A stretch of 64,000 bases of DNA, taken from contig OU015493.1 of assembly GCA_907164885.2 (NCBI GenBank), forward strand, positions 220,368,781 through 220,432,780. Direction: 5' to 3'. Positions 1 to 12,045 of this stretch are shown here, piece after piece. Each line of letters opens with the position of its first letter. Within the stretch, counting starts at the first letter, position 1. The notes beneath the pieces were generated by a model that saw nothing but the letters and a program-made list of their open reading frames with translations, searched no databases and was not told the origin of the DNA. Both the position numbers and the translations under genes were made by a program. The DNA comes from Dolomedes plantarius (Eukaryota; Arthropoda; Arachnida; Araneae; Dolomedidae).

Positions 1-356
1 TTTTACGACTTCATTGAACCAGAGGTCCAAAAATGGTTGGCCAGATCACTCCACCCAAACGCCAGCTCGCCATAGCAGCCTTCCCCATCGAAATCTATCT
101 GCCAATTAACTAGTTTCTTTTGTCATTCTCCCGCTCAAACTTTATGATTAGTCAGTTCGAATGTTCTGTAACTTTCTTCCTTACATAATACTACCCGCTG
201 CAATTGAATAAACTTCCCAACCGTCAGGTTGCGACCCCTATTGGTAACTTTTGCTATTAAAAACCCCTCTTCCTTTTTCCGACGATATTCCGCGAATTAA
301 TAATATTTCACAAACAAAAGCCCCCGTTTAAGGTTTGCCAAAGTTCAGACATTACA
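1..356 (-). repeat. 3' LTR of Gypsy-1, truncated by the window edge
   Basis: This aligns with 10198-10575 with scattered substitutions and one deletion of about 20 bases near 310. On the minus strand it begins TGTAATGTCTGAAC at 356, giving the usual TG start, and lies directly beside a polypurine tract. Confidence 0.85.
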
Positions 357-370
357 ACTTTCCCCCACTC
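357..370 (-). other. polypurine tract of Gypsy-1
   Basis: The minus strand reads GAGTGGGGGAAAGT immediately before the TG of the 3' LTR. In LTR elements this purine run primes plus-strand DNA synthesis; its position fixes element orientation and the LTR border. Confidence 0.75.
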
Positions 371-2308
371 GTCCTCTGCACACAAAGAGTCGCGAATTCT
401 CTGCTGCAAGTCTCCAGAAGAGAAAACTAAAATTAAATACAAAACCTAACTGACTGTTTCTTGAAAAGAAAGCTGAGTAGGGCTGCAGTCCCTAATCAAC
501 AAAATTAAATTAAAACATAAATGAATGAAACTATCCCTAACTTTAATTTATCTCTTCTTACTCCTAGCCTGGTTTCTTAAGTATCTCTAATTTGAATTAT
601 TATTGTACACAACCAGGAAGGAGCTCTAGATGAAAAATACAATTTACAGCTGTCTCCAGTCGAGACAGAAACTAATACTTACATTGTTAATCATTACAAT
701 AAAAATTCACAGCATTCTCTATAAAAGTCAAAAAGAGTATATGGCACTTATCAAAACAAAACAGTAAATCACCAAGTAAACATTATAATTACTTTGATGC
801 ATGAAAATTAAGTAGTCAATGGTTAACAATAGTACTTTTTTTTAAATAATCACAAAAATTTCAAAATAGTAAAATAATTAGACGGTCATAATTAAACAGT
901 TATACAAAAGTTCACATGCTTGAATTTTTCCAAGTCCATGCCAAGTATTGGCTACTTTGGAGTTCTACAGTTCTTTGACTGGTTACAAAAATTTTAGTTC
1001 TTCACCAATAACATTCTTACTCCAGCTATTTGGACAGTTCCAGAAAACATTTCACATATAAATTAAAAAATAGTAAGAAAATATCATTTAAAACAAGAAA
1101 ATAATGCAAAAGTATGTGTATCCTGAAAAATATTTGTTGTGGTACCAAGGACAACTCAGGAGGCCTCCATCTTGTTTAGCTAGCTTTGTGTCCCTGTAAA
1201 AACTCAGAGGCAAAAACATTAATATTTGACACTATAACAAATTCGACTTTTCTCATAGGATCCAATTTATCACACATCATATATTTAAGATTCATCAATC
1301 TCATTTACCTTGTAGAACTTTTCCAACATTTTAAAAATTTACTTATATGCAATTCAACACTTCTTCATAATTTAATTTACAATTTTCATTTGGACATAAT
1401 TATCAGATACAATTTACCACATTAAATTTTCATAATGACAGATTCATTATGTAATACAATTTTAATTCTGGTACTTGTGTGCCACTCCTTCATTTGTGTA
1501 CATTCTGTTTAATTCAAGGTGTATGTTTTTAATTCTGTGTGTTTGTGTAATTGTGTGAACAAGTGCTTAGTTGGGTCAGAGGAAAGAATGTTCAACAATT
1601 TCTCACCGTCTTAACCACAACTGACAACTCTAAACTAAATTTAGAGTGAAAATTGGTGAGTATAGTGCACGACACTGAAAGGGTCGCCACCGATTCCACT
1701 GACTTAGGTTGGAAAAGGCTCAAAAGAGATCAGTAGTCACTTACTGACTCCAGAAAAAGGAAAGGATTTAACACCCAGCCAACCAAGAGGAAAAGGGTAA
1801 TCCATTCACTCATGAATTCCAATGGGGAAAACATGAGTCAACAGAAACCTCAAGGAAAGGGAGGACGAGGAACGGTCATCCCACAGCCTGTCTTTGGTCA
1901 TTATTTGGTTCAAATTGGATTTTTTCAGCACTTAAAGTGACTGACACGTACAATTGAGTATATACAAATGATTAGGTAATTGGGGTGACTTCCAAATGAT
2001 GTAAGAGGTGGGTCGATATGATAGATCTGCAAGAAAGAGGGAAATTAAAAAAGGTAAAAGAACTAGACTTGTCATAATCGGTGGCTGACTCAGAAGATCC
2101 AAAACATCACATAAAATAGTTTTCTAGTTGAGAGTTTAAATCAAGACAATTTTTTAAAATTATTTTTTAGACAACACACAAAGAAATAAAACCAAACAGA
2201 AATGGATCTCTGAGCTTGAGGTTGATCATAATTGGGAAAAAATACAACATACAGTTCAGCTTATTAAACAAATCAAAACATTATAAAATAGTTATAAACA
2301 TTTCAACA
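371..2308 (-). other. non-coding 3' region of Gypsy-1 (part 1)
   Basis: AT-rich sequence between the polypurine tract and the Helitron insertion. I see no long reading frame and no recognisable domain. Together with 5056-5315 it makes a 3' non-coding region of about 2.2 kb, long for a Gypsy element; an env-like gene was looked for and not found. Confidence 0.5.
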
Positions 2309-2949
2309 TCTAATATATAAAAATGAATGTTTGTCTATCTGTAATTGTATAGAAATCCACAGTTTAGGAGCAACGATCGTGAAATTTTACATACAGGCGT
2401 CTTTAAAAACAGCCGAGGGTCTGAAGAACTTCAAAAATCGAAATTAATTACCGTTGATTTTTAATTAATAAAAAACCAACAATTTTGAAACTAAATGTAA
2501 GCTGTTACACTTTGTGGAATCACCCCTCTGAATATGGCGTCCACGTTAGGGTTAGCTGGCAAACAGCGAGCGAAAAGATAAAATAAATAAAATCAAAAAG
2601 TTTCGAGTCATATATTAAACCAGAATAATAAATGAAAATAATAATCTTTCAAGTCAGATTTTATGCTCTAAAATAAATCGGATCCAACGGCATATTGACA
2701 CTCTCACACGCGATGGAAAATTCGAATCAACCACGCTAAGTGTCACGAGATCTTTTTTAATCGCTACTGCAATCCCCTCGCTTATGTCTTTGTGTCTATT
2801 GAAGAGTTAAAGACTAAGCTTCTATCCTGCTAACTTATTTCTGACTTAAAACTCCTCTTACTCCATAAATACACGTATATTCACCAACCCATAGCAACTT
2901 TCCAGTAATCTTAGTACGAATATTTCTCTATTTACTGAATAAAACAGCA

Positions 2950-3020
2950 TGTCATCGTGGCGCATTCGGTAAAATCGTTCATTTCGTACGCTTCACGACC
3001 CGGGTTCAAATACGGATCGT
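2950..3020 (+). repeat. tRNA-like SINE head or tRNA relic inside the Helitron
   Basis: An A-box-like TGGCGCATTCGG (2958-2969) is followed about 30 bases later by a B-box-like GGGTTCAAATAC (3002-3013), the spacing of a tRNA-type RNA polymerase III promoter. The acceptor and T stems do not pair well, so this is a relic or a SINE head, not a working tRNA. Confidence 0.4.
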
Positions 3021-3345
3021 ACAACTTTTGCTAAACCTGTATTTTCATCTTTTTAATGGAGACAATTTGACATTTTTCCTTTTCAGCTTTTAGTGGTTTA
3101 TTATAAATGTATATATTTTATGCTTTACTTTTCAGGGTTTTTTTGCTCCAATGATGAAACGCTAAATCTAGATGAATTCTGAAGAAATTATTGTAAATTT
3201 ATGGTTTTTTATGTTGGGTTTTCTTTTTATTCATGCGTATAACATTTCACATGCTTTTTATTCTATGTTATTTATACTGTGTTTAGTTTTAAAATTGATT
3301 TTGGTTAACAAACATTCTTAAAATCCCGGGCAACGCCGGATAAAT

Positions 3346-3865
3346 TATCACCTGTGTAGGTTGATAATTTATAAATTTTAATGCGGCAATCGTTTGCCGC
3401 ATTAGCAAGAAAAAAAAATTTTTTTTTTGTCTATTTCGTTGTTACGTGACGATAAAATTATTTAAAGTACCAGATAAAGAAATCACATGATCAGCGTTTA
3501 ATAAATTAAATTGTAAAAATTAATCTTTAAAAATTCACCAAAAATCAGAAAATGGAGGTAAAGATCTAAAAAAAATTTCATTTTAAAGGAATTTTTATGA
3601 TCTTTTTCGTGATATAAATTTTACATCCCTCAAATTATTATTTTAAATGCAAACTTGAAAAAAAGTTACAAAAAAAGCTTAAAAATTTAATTTAAAAAAA
3701 TCTAAAGAGAATTTTTCAAAAATCTTTCTTAGTGCACCCCTACATTATAAGAACAATCGCCATGCAAAATTTCAGTCCTTAGGTTCAGCGGTTTGGTCTG
3801 TACTTTGTACGTCATTCAGTCAATCATTTTGTCAGTCAATTACGGAAATGTTTTATATATATAGA
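3346..3865 (-). mobile_element. nested Helitron-like fragment, opposite orientation
   Basis: The right edge reads TATATAGA followed by T, which on the minus strand is a TC start (TCTATATATATAAAACATTT) preceded by A, a typical Helitron 5' end. Its left part (about 3380-3570) is similar, in the same orientation, to about 50960-51147, where a clear Helitron 3' end sits at 50644. The 3' end of this copy is degraded. Confidence 0.4.
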
Positions 3866-5055
3866 TTTTTATTACTATCTTTATATCGTAACGTTAACTT
3901 CATGCGCACGCATTATTTTCCTATACTTTTTTTTTATTATCTTTATAATAGCGTAATTTTCATATGATTTTAAAGAATAATCGTTTTTAACTGGCATTCA
4001 ATCGGCTGTTAAAACTTTATATTTACATCCTATTTAAAAGAAATAGGGTGTAAATTGTAGGGTAGAAAGTTGGTAAAATCAAAATTTTGTGCAATGTATT
4101 TAATTTCTCGATTAAAAGTAGTTTTTTTCTAAAAATTGATGTATTTCGCTTGGAAAGCTAAATATTTTATGCACGCGGTTTATATTATTATTACTATCTT
4201 TATATCGTAACCTTAACTTCATGCACGAGCATTATTTTCTTATGCTTTTTTTATTATCATCTTTATAATATCTTTATTTTCATATGGTTTTAAACAACTA
4301 TCGTTTTTATTCATATTATGTTGGTTTTTTATTAATTAAAAATTAAGGGTAATTAATTTCGATTCCGGAAGTTCTTATTATCTTTATTTTCATATGCTTT
4401 TTCATTTACGAATTATTCAAATGTTGGTTAAAACACTTTTGCGTAATTTATATATTTGTGTGTGTTTAATTATTGAAATTAATAAATTTATATTTCTGGA
4501 GAGGATGTTTCAGCTTTAGTGGTACTATGATGAAAGGCTGAATGTACCAAAATTCTGAGGAGTTTATTATGGAGAGAAAAGGAATTTAAAATGTAGAGGA
4601 TGTTTATAGGAGTTAAATGTGGAGAGGAGTTGAATGGTTTGCAGCCCTCAATCAAACACTTCATTTTTTAAGAGGCAACGCTGCAGTCATATCATGATTC
4701 TATTGGAAATTTCTGCTGAACCTGTAATTTCTGCTTCTTTTTTTTGCCCCAATGATGAAAGGCTAATTCTAGCTGAATTCTGAGGAGTTTATTATAAATT
4801 TATATATTTATAGATTTCACGATGTTATTTATACTGTGCTTAGTTTTAAATTAATTTTGGTTAACAAACATTAGAGAATTTGACATTTTTACTTTTCAGA
4901 TTTTAGTACTACAATGATGAAAGGCTGAAATTCTGAGACGTGTATAACATTTCACATATATTTTTTCTATGTTATTTATACTGTGTTAATTTTTATATTG
5001 ATTTTGGTTAACAAACATTCTTAAAATCCCGGGCATCGCCGGGTACTTCAGCTAG

Positions 5056-5315
5056 TACTCAGATAATGTAGATTTAGAAAAAGTTCTTTCAACAGTTATT
5101 TAGATTTTAACTCATATCATACAATTGTTAAAGTCTAATAGAAAATCAATTCAAATCACATTATAGTTTTTCCTTAATTTCATCCTTACAATTTAATTTT
5201 CATAGTTTTATCATTATTAATATTCAAAATATACAATTTCAATTTTATTTGCAACTAGCACATGACATTCCTTATTTTCCCCCCTTCCCCCAAGAAATGC
5301 TGCATGAACTCAAAA
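5056..5315 (-). other. non-coding 3' region of Gypsy-1 (part 2) with a second purine tract
   Basis: Lies between the pol stop (5316-5318) and the Helitron. At 5279-5293 the minus strand carries an extra purine run (GGGGGAAGGGGGG) that resembles a polypurine tract but is followed by no LTR. Confidence 0.45.
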
Positions 5316-8300
5316 TTATTTTAATTTAAACTCATTTTTTGGATGAAAATGTCTTAATCTTGTTGAATGTACAATGTCGGTGTCATTTCCAGTATATTGA
5401 TTTGGTCTGTTAATTTCAAAATTTACATTAGATAGTTGACTTAAAATTGTATAGGGGCCTGAATAAGGTGGATCTAGTTTTCTTGAATTTGGTTATTGAA
5501 ATTCTTCTTACATCACTAAGTCTCCAATTTTAAAATTTGACTCAACAAAATGTTTATCATATCTTTGTTTATTAATTTTATGGTGTTTAATTATTCTTTG
5601 CACAGTAATTTTCCTGGCTTCCTCAACAGGTGGGTAATTTAATGAAGTTGTATTGGGCAAAGGTGAATCATATGGTAGAATTCCAAATAAAAGGTAGTTT
5701 GGGGAAAAACCAGTCACAGAATGGGGTTGATTATTGTATTCAGAAGTTACTTGTTCTAAAATTTTTGTTCAGGGAATTTTTTTCGAAGAAGAATTTACGT
5801 TACATCTTAATTTTGCTACTATTGTTTGATTACATCTTTCATTCTTTCCGTTTGTCTGAGGCCTATGAGAACTGATCAGTAATTGTCGTATATTGTGATG
5901 CTTCAAAAATTTCTTAAATCTGGAAGAAGTGAATGCAGCATTTCTATCACTGAGTATTTGTTTTGGAACCTTAATATTGAAAACTTGTCTCAAGCAATCT
6001 GTGTATGTTTCACTGGTTACACTCTTTGACGGGAATGTCCATATATATCTGGTTGCATGCTCAATTACAAGATGAAGATATTTTTTCGTTGAATTATAAT
6101 AATTCAAACCCCCAACAGTATCAACTGAAATTAAGTCAAATGGTTCTTTTGCCACAGGCACCTGCTTCATCAGTCCAAATTTTTTCTGAGTTGATTTTTT
6201 TATTATTTTTACAGGTTTCACAACAACGAACAAAATTTGCTATGTCTATGATTATGTCTTGCCAATAGTAAATTCGGGAAATTATCTTTAACATCTTTTT
6301 TACACCTGGGTGACCAAATTTTTAATGAGCTGAATTTATTAATTTTACTCTTAGTGATGGCGGAACTATAATTTTGACTAAGTTTTTCTTTTTTACAGCT
6401 AAGACTTCATTATATTTTTTATACATAATATTATTTATATTATCATCCCACTGTCCTTTAATTATTTCATCTGTGATTATGACATAACAATATTGATTAA
6501 CAAAATGACTTACATGGTTTCTGGATAACATATCAGCCTCATGATTGCATTTTCCTTTAATATACACTATATCATAATCATACATTGATAATTTTAATGA
6601 CCATCTAAATAGCTTGCCAGTTAAATTTTTTACATTTTTTAGGCATTGTAATGCAGAGTGATCTGAATGTATTGTAAATTTTTGGTCATGTAAATAACAG
6701 TGATATTTGTCAATCGCATCAATAATTGCCAAGCATTCAAGTTTACTAATGGCATAATTTTTCTCATGTTTTCTTAATTGTCTGGAATGAAAAGCTATTG
6801 GGTGTAATTGTCCATTTGGATGTTTTTGTTTCAAAACTGCAGCTATTGCTTCACAGCTATTGACTGGCATCGACAAACAACTGACATGGATGATTTGGAT
6901 TATATAAAGTCAAAAATGCTTTTGAAATTAACTAATCTTTTAATTTTTGATATGACATTTGACATTCAGGGGACCAATTCCATTTAACATCTTTCTTTAA
7001 TAATTTGTTGAGTGGTAATCTTAACTTAGCATAATCTTGAATGAATTTTTGGTATACATTTATGAAACCTAAAAATCTTTGGAGTTCTTTTACATTTTTG
7101 TGTGGTAATAAATTTTTTATTGTCTCAATGTTATGGAGAATATTGTCCTTGTGACACCTCATAACCAAAGAAATGTGTTTCCTTCTTTGCAAATTGACAC
7201 TTCGATTTCTTTAGTTTGATATTTTCTTGTTTACAGATTTGAAAAATTTCCTCTAAGTGTTGCATATGTTCATTAAAATTTTGAGAAAAGATTATTATGT
7301 CAACAAAGTAATTTAGTGCATATTTTATTTGATACTTGTTTAAAATTTGCCTAATTGCTCGTTGAAAAACACTTCATTTCTCCAACCAAAGGGGAGCCTG
7401 AGCCACTCATATAGTCCAAAATTATGCTAATTTTTCTGTGTATTTTCCATGTATTGCAATATGCCAATACCCTGAAGTTAAGTCAAGTGTCGAGAAGTAC
7501 CTAGCATGTGTCAGTTGGTCTAAGAGGTCATCTATTTTTGGAATAGGTTCTGAATCAATTTTTGTTATTGAATATAATTTACCATAATCTATGCTTAAAC
7601 GAGTTTTTCCTTCTCCTTTTTTATTTACAAAAGTCACTGGTGAAGCAAATGGTGGATGGGATAGTTTAATAAATTCTACTTTTAACAACTCATTTATTTG
7701 TTTCTGTATCTCTTAATTTTTAGTTTGTGAGGCACGATAAGGTCTAAGAGCTGTTGGAAGTTCTGAAGTTAAGTGGACTCTTTGGGGTTCTAATTTTATT
7801 TTCCCTACATCATATTTATCTCTTGAAAATATTTTATCAAATTTCTCTAAAATGTTACCTAATTTTGACCAGTCCTCAGGTATTTGTTCTGGGGTCAAAC
7901 TTTTCAAAACATGACTGGGCATTTTAAAAAGAGCATTCAGAGTACCATCGGGGATATCTGATTCCTCCTTAAACTCAACATAATTTTTTACAGTCCTATT
8001 TTCAATATCAAAATCCTCGCATCTCATATTTGGTTCTCTCACATTAGGGTTTAAGTCAATTTTTAGCTTTTCACAATCATTTTTTAAAACACTGTTTACA
8101 TTGGAAATATCACAACAAACATTTTCATTTTCAATTTTCTGCTTAAATGAATGACCATTTTTAACACTGTTATACCTTTTAAAAGTTTCACCAACATTAT
8201 CATTATTTCTTAAATTCTGTGCATTACACATATTATAAGAATTACATTTTTAACCACAATTATCATAATTTTGCATATGAAATGCATTAGGACTTTTAAA

Positions 8301-8657
8301 TTTATAATCACAACATAATTCAGTTTCATTTCTACATTGATATACCCTTAAATTTTTAAAATTTATTTCCAAATTAAACATTCTTATTTCATAAAGACCT
8401 AATAATAAATATGGTAATTCAGTTTCCACAACATATATGCTTATTCCTTTTTGAATTTTTCCTATCCTGACATTAGTAGTTATTACATCTTTCACATTGA
8501 TTTGACCCTTTGTTTGGTTTAAAATTATATTTTGATGCTTTAGAACTTTTAAATTAGTTAAATTTTTACATACGTTCTCTGATATTATTGTCACTGAAGA
8601 TTCTGTGTCCAAAAGACACAAAATTTTAAAGTCACTCACCTCTGCAGATATTAGTAG
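5316..8657 (-). pseudogene. pol: Gypsy-1 pol (protease-RT-RNase H-integrase), broken
   Basis: Protease (8250-8639) has LLDTESS where DTGSS or DSGS is usual. The RT palm is seen at 7422-7688 (STLDLTSGYW), but the active-site motif near 7290-7310 reads YFVD instead of YFDD. RNase H is at 6322-7192 and the integrase core at 5769-6233 (SIDTVGG-like, LSDRNAAF and NGKNERCNQ give the DDE residues). The integrase C-terminus runs to a TAA at 5316-5318 (DIVHSTRLRHFHP). The frame is interrupted near 7700, 7420, 7195, 6900 and 6235. The protease frame is continuous with the end of gag across one UGA (8658-8660). The closest relative in the window is the intact pol of Gypsy-3. It is dead as a polyprotein. 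Confidence 0.85.
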
Positions 8658-8660
8658 TCA
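8658..8660 (-). promoter_or_regulatory. in-frame UGA between gag and pol, UGA CUA context
   Basis: The minus strand reads AGG AGA AGG TGA CTA CTA ATA TCT with no frame change on either side. The protease catalytic residue lies 17 codons downstream. UGA CUA is an established leaky stop context. Readthrough is inferred, supported by an equivalent UGA in Gypsy-3. Confidence 0.55.
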
Positions 8661-9595
8661 CCTTCTCTCCTGTCTGTTTTCATTTGGTCTGTGAAAATGA
8701 CTGGATTCATAATAGTTGCTCCTTCTGTTTCTGCATTGCTCTTGATTGATGTTTCCTCGGTGTTCATAGTTCCTTTGATAATTATTCCTTGTTGGTCTGA
8801 AGAAATTTCTGTCTTGGTTGTTCTCACTGTAATTTCTTTCAAATTGTCTTGACTGGGGTCTGGTGTTGTTTCTTTCTCTCCAGTGCTGGAATCCGGCTGT
8901 CTGTTGCTCTACACATCCAAAGTTTCTTGCTTTTTCATTTGTTTCTCTTCTTTCTTGAACAGCAATGGACAGGAAAATTGTCTTCGCTGTAGCAAACCAA
9001 TCTGTTGGGGAATCTATTTTTGTAAACTTAGGAGCGTGCACATTGCTAAAGGTGTGTCCATATTCATAGCTTCAATGATTTCTTGTTTGTCTTTCTGTAG
9101 AGAATTCCCTAATTCCACTTTTTGTTGGTAATATCTTAAAAGATCTCCATCAGCTGTCAATTTCGTGCTTCTAAAGTCTTTTTCTATTTCCTGTCTGCTT
9201 CTCGAAAAGACTGCGATCAAATTCTTTTTTATTTCTTGATAACTTTTCCTATAAAGTTGCGTCGTAATGATAAACTCTTGTATCTCCCTGTCTACGTAAT
9301 TTAACAAATTCCCCCTTCTCCAGTCATCGTCCAGCTTTAAGGCATTTGTTTTCTCTTCGAATATCGCTATACATGGCAAAATATTTTTAAAGGTCTTTGT
9401 CTCATATTTTGGTAGTATTAATTTTGGTAATTGTACCATTCCCTTATTACTTGTCTGCCCACTGCAATCACTTAACTTTAGAACTTCTCCTTCATCGAGT
9501 TCATCACTTACTTCTATTTCACCTTTCTTCTCATTTTTTTCATAATCATTGTCAACCGTATCACTTTTGTCCTTTTCTTCATACTTTACTTTCAT
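8661..9595 (-). pseudogene. gag: Gypsy-1 gag, one frameshift
   Basis: The N-terminal part (9014-9595, ATG at 9593-9595) is acidic, then contains a capsid-like region similar in layout to Gypsy-3 gag. A frameshift near 9014-9041 moves the frame into 8658-9041, which ends in an Asn/Arg/Gln-rich tail (NRQERR before the stop). No CCHC zinc knuckle is present; the basic tail probably takes over nucleic-acid binding (inference). Gag would form the particle shell. Joined across the frameshift it would be about 310 residues. The final UGA leads in frame into pol. Confidence 0.72.
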
Positions 9596-10142
9596 TTTTT
9601 TCCATTTTTCTTCTTATGTAGAAAACAATTTGACAAAATTCTTCACTGATAAATGTGAAGACTCCTGGATTAAACCACAGCAACTAGATCGATAACTTCC
9701 CACTTGAAATGAAGAAATTTCAGAGTTTGCAACAAAGAGCCAGAAGGAAAATTAAATTGCCAGATTTTTTTTACGCACAGCTACTTTAAAAAAAATCTCA
9801 CCTCATGCAGGTTTGCACACTCCGACGCGGCTTATCGAGTTTCGTTTTGCTGTCCGTTTATTCTCAATACTTTAGTATGAGTCAACTAACTTTTGCTTGA
9901 AACGCACGAGAGTTTTTTACGAAGAAAAATTAAGAAGAACTCATCCTTAGACGTCGAAAAACGAATTTTTAATCCTTGGGTGGAGAGAAGACTGGTCTTA
10001 TGGGGATATTTTCATATTAACGGAAATTCAATTTCAATCTGAACTTTTAAAAAAATCACACTTACTCCTCGCACAGATCCCTAGCTCCTGCTCGGCTGAT
10101 GTTAAGCTTCCTTTTTACGTTACTTTAGTGCTATAAAAATGA
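9596..10142 (-). other. 5' leader of Gypsy-1
   Basis: Non-coding stretch between the gag start and the 5' LTR. It should contain the primer binding site next to the LTR, but I found no convincing match to a tRNA 3' end, so the inner LTR border is approximate. Confidence 0.45.
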
Positions 10143-10571
10143 TGCAGTCGTGGTCCAAAAGATAGAAGATACGACAAATTAATATATTAAAGAAGATTTA
10201 TTACGACTTCATTGTACCAGAGCTACGAAAATGATTGACCAGACCACTCCACCCAAACAAACGCTTGCCATAGCAGCCTAACCCATCGAAATCTATCTAC
10301 CAAATAAATAGTTTCTGTAGTCATTCTCCCGCTCAAACTTTATGCTTAGTCAGTTCGAATGTTCTGTCACTTTCTTCGTTACACAATACTACCCGCTGCA
10401 ATTGAATAAACTTCCCAACCGGCAGGTGGCGACGCCTATTGGTAACTTTTGCTATTAAAAACCCCTCTTCCTTTTTCCGACGATATTCCGTGAATTAATA
10501 ATATTTAATTGCCAATTCACATTTTTCCCAAACAAAAGCCCCCCGTTTAGAGTTCCCAAAAGTTCAGACAT

Positions 10572-10575
<4 letters not shown>
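10143..10575 (-). repeat. 5' LTR of Gypsy-1
   Basis: The copy from 10198 to 10575 matches 1-356. The left limit at 10143 (TGCAGTCG) is a guess from the need for a TG/CA end, because the partner LTR is cut by the window. The outer end, TGTAATGTCTGAAC on the minus strand, abuts a pure (TA)n tract. Confidence 0.7.

Positions 10576-10635
<60 letters not shown>
10576..10635. repeat. (TA)n microsatellite
   Basis: About 30 TA units between the outer end of the Gypsy-1 LTR and the Tc1 inverted repeat. Confidence 0.95.
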
Positions 10636-10638
<3 letters not shown>

Positions 10639-12045
10639 TCATGGACAAAAAAATTAGCGCACCAAGAAATAATTGTGGGATCGTAACGAAACTTGCAATG
10701 AAGGTACATGTCGGGGAGATATGCAAATGATTAGAAATGCAGCGTGATTGCGCATTACGTATAGCCGGTAGAGGGCGTTGAACATCGTATTCTGTGGAGT
10801 ATAAAACAGGTAACCAAAGCTTGTTTGAGTGTGCTGAATCATTTAAAACGGAAGAGCTGAGATAGACATGCCATTACGCCGTGTTCGAAGACAATATAAG
10901 CAGTTGTTGCAGTTTGAGAGGGGGAGAATCGTCGGGATGATGGAAGCTGGGTGGTCAGCTAGGTGAGTAGCTCGTCAATTAGGCCGCTCTGATTGTGTTG
11001 TGAGGAGGTGTTGGGACCAGTGGACCCGAGAGATGTCATGTACACGAAGACCAGGCTCAGGACGCCTTCGACAGACCAGTCGTCGAGAAGACCGCCACAT
11101 CGTCAGAAATGCACGCGTACAGCCAACTGCTTCATCGGCCGCCATCCAGGCACAGGTAGCACCTTCACTAGGGGCCTCTGTGTCTTCTCGAAACATACGA
11201 AGGCGCCTGGCTGAAGGACAGTTGGTATCGCGGCGCCCATTACGTGTGCTGCCCTTGACGCCCACCCATCGACGCCTCCGTTTGGAGTTTTGCCGCGCAC
11301 GAGGAAACTGGACTGCAGCGGAATGGAACCAGGTCGTCTTTAGCGACGAATCCAGATTCAATCTCGGGAGTGATGACAATTGTGTTCGTGTGTGGAGAGC
11401 CCGTGGTGAACGCTTCAATCCTGCCTTTGCTGTACAGCGACACATCGCTCCCACAGCTGGTGTGATGGTATGGGGTGCCATTGTCTACAATACACGGTCA
11501 CCCCTAGTATTGTTCCGTGGCACCATGACAGCCCAGCGGTATGTTCATGAAATCCTGCAACCACATGTGTTGCCACTCATGCAACGGCTCCCAGGAGCCA
11601 TTTTTCAACAAGACAATGCTCGGCCTCATACGGCAAGGGTGTCACAAGACTGTCTCCGCACTGTTACTACCCTTCCTTGGCCTGCCCGATCCCCAGATTT
11701 GTCTCCAATCGAGCATATCTGGGATCATTCGGGACGACGAGTTGGGCATCCCACGAGTTTGAACGAACTAGAGGCAAGGTTACAGCAAATATGGAACGAA
11801 ATGTCTCAAGACATCATACAGAACTTGTATGACTCAATGCCCGATCGTATCGCATCGTGCATTTGGGCTAGAGGGGGTCCAACGGAGTATTAACTCCTCC
11901 GTTCTTTTGCCTTTTTCTCTGAAATAAATTATCCCTTTTCTTTGATTTTCTTACCATTTACTTATATTAAAGTAGTCATTACGTATGTAAAATTTCGTTT
12001 CATTTTGACGACTCCTTCTTGGTGAGCTAATTTTTTTGTCCAGGA

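Larger units (their letters stand above)
2309..5055 (+). mobile_element. non-autonomous Helitron in the Gypsy-1 3' region
   Basis: It starts with TC (TCTAATATATAAAAATGAA) after an A and ends with CTAG before a T. Just inside the 3' end is the hairpin CCCGGGCATCGCCGGG, followed by GTACTTCAG and CTAG. A TC start, a CTRR end, a hairpin about ten bases inside the 3' end and insertion between A and T without duplication are the Helitron signature. No Rep/helicase frame is visible, so it is non-autonomous. The interior is patchy: an internal copy of the 3' hairpin lies near 3313-3340, a second Helitron-like end at 3864, and repeated blocks at about 3865-3950 and 4185-4270 and at about 3130-3210 and 4740-4810. 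Confidence 0.68.
1..10575 (-). mobile_element. Gypsy-1, decayed Ty3/Gypsy LTR retrotransposon
   Basis: The element is bounded by direct repeats (1-356 and about 10143-10575) and reads on the minus strand: 5' LTR on the right, then leader, gag, pol, a long 3' region, polypurine tract and 3' LTR. The window edge cuts the 3' LTR, so its outer end and target duplication cannot be seen. Domain order protease, reverse transcriptase, RNase H, integrase is that of Ty3/Gypsy. The two LTRs differ at many positions, including an indel of about 20 bases, so the insertion is old. A Helitron at 2309-5055 split the 3' region. Several frameshifts and a changed reverse transcriptase active site make it inactive. 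Its proteins resemble those of Gypsy-3 (43226-49197). Confidence 0.88.

Noticed and set aside
371..2308. env gene in the long 3' region of Gypsy-1
   Set aside because: No long minus-strand frame, signal peptide or membrane segment.
2950..3020. Functional tRNA gene
   Set aside because: A- and B-boxes are present but the stems do not pair.
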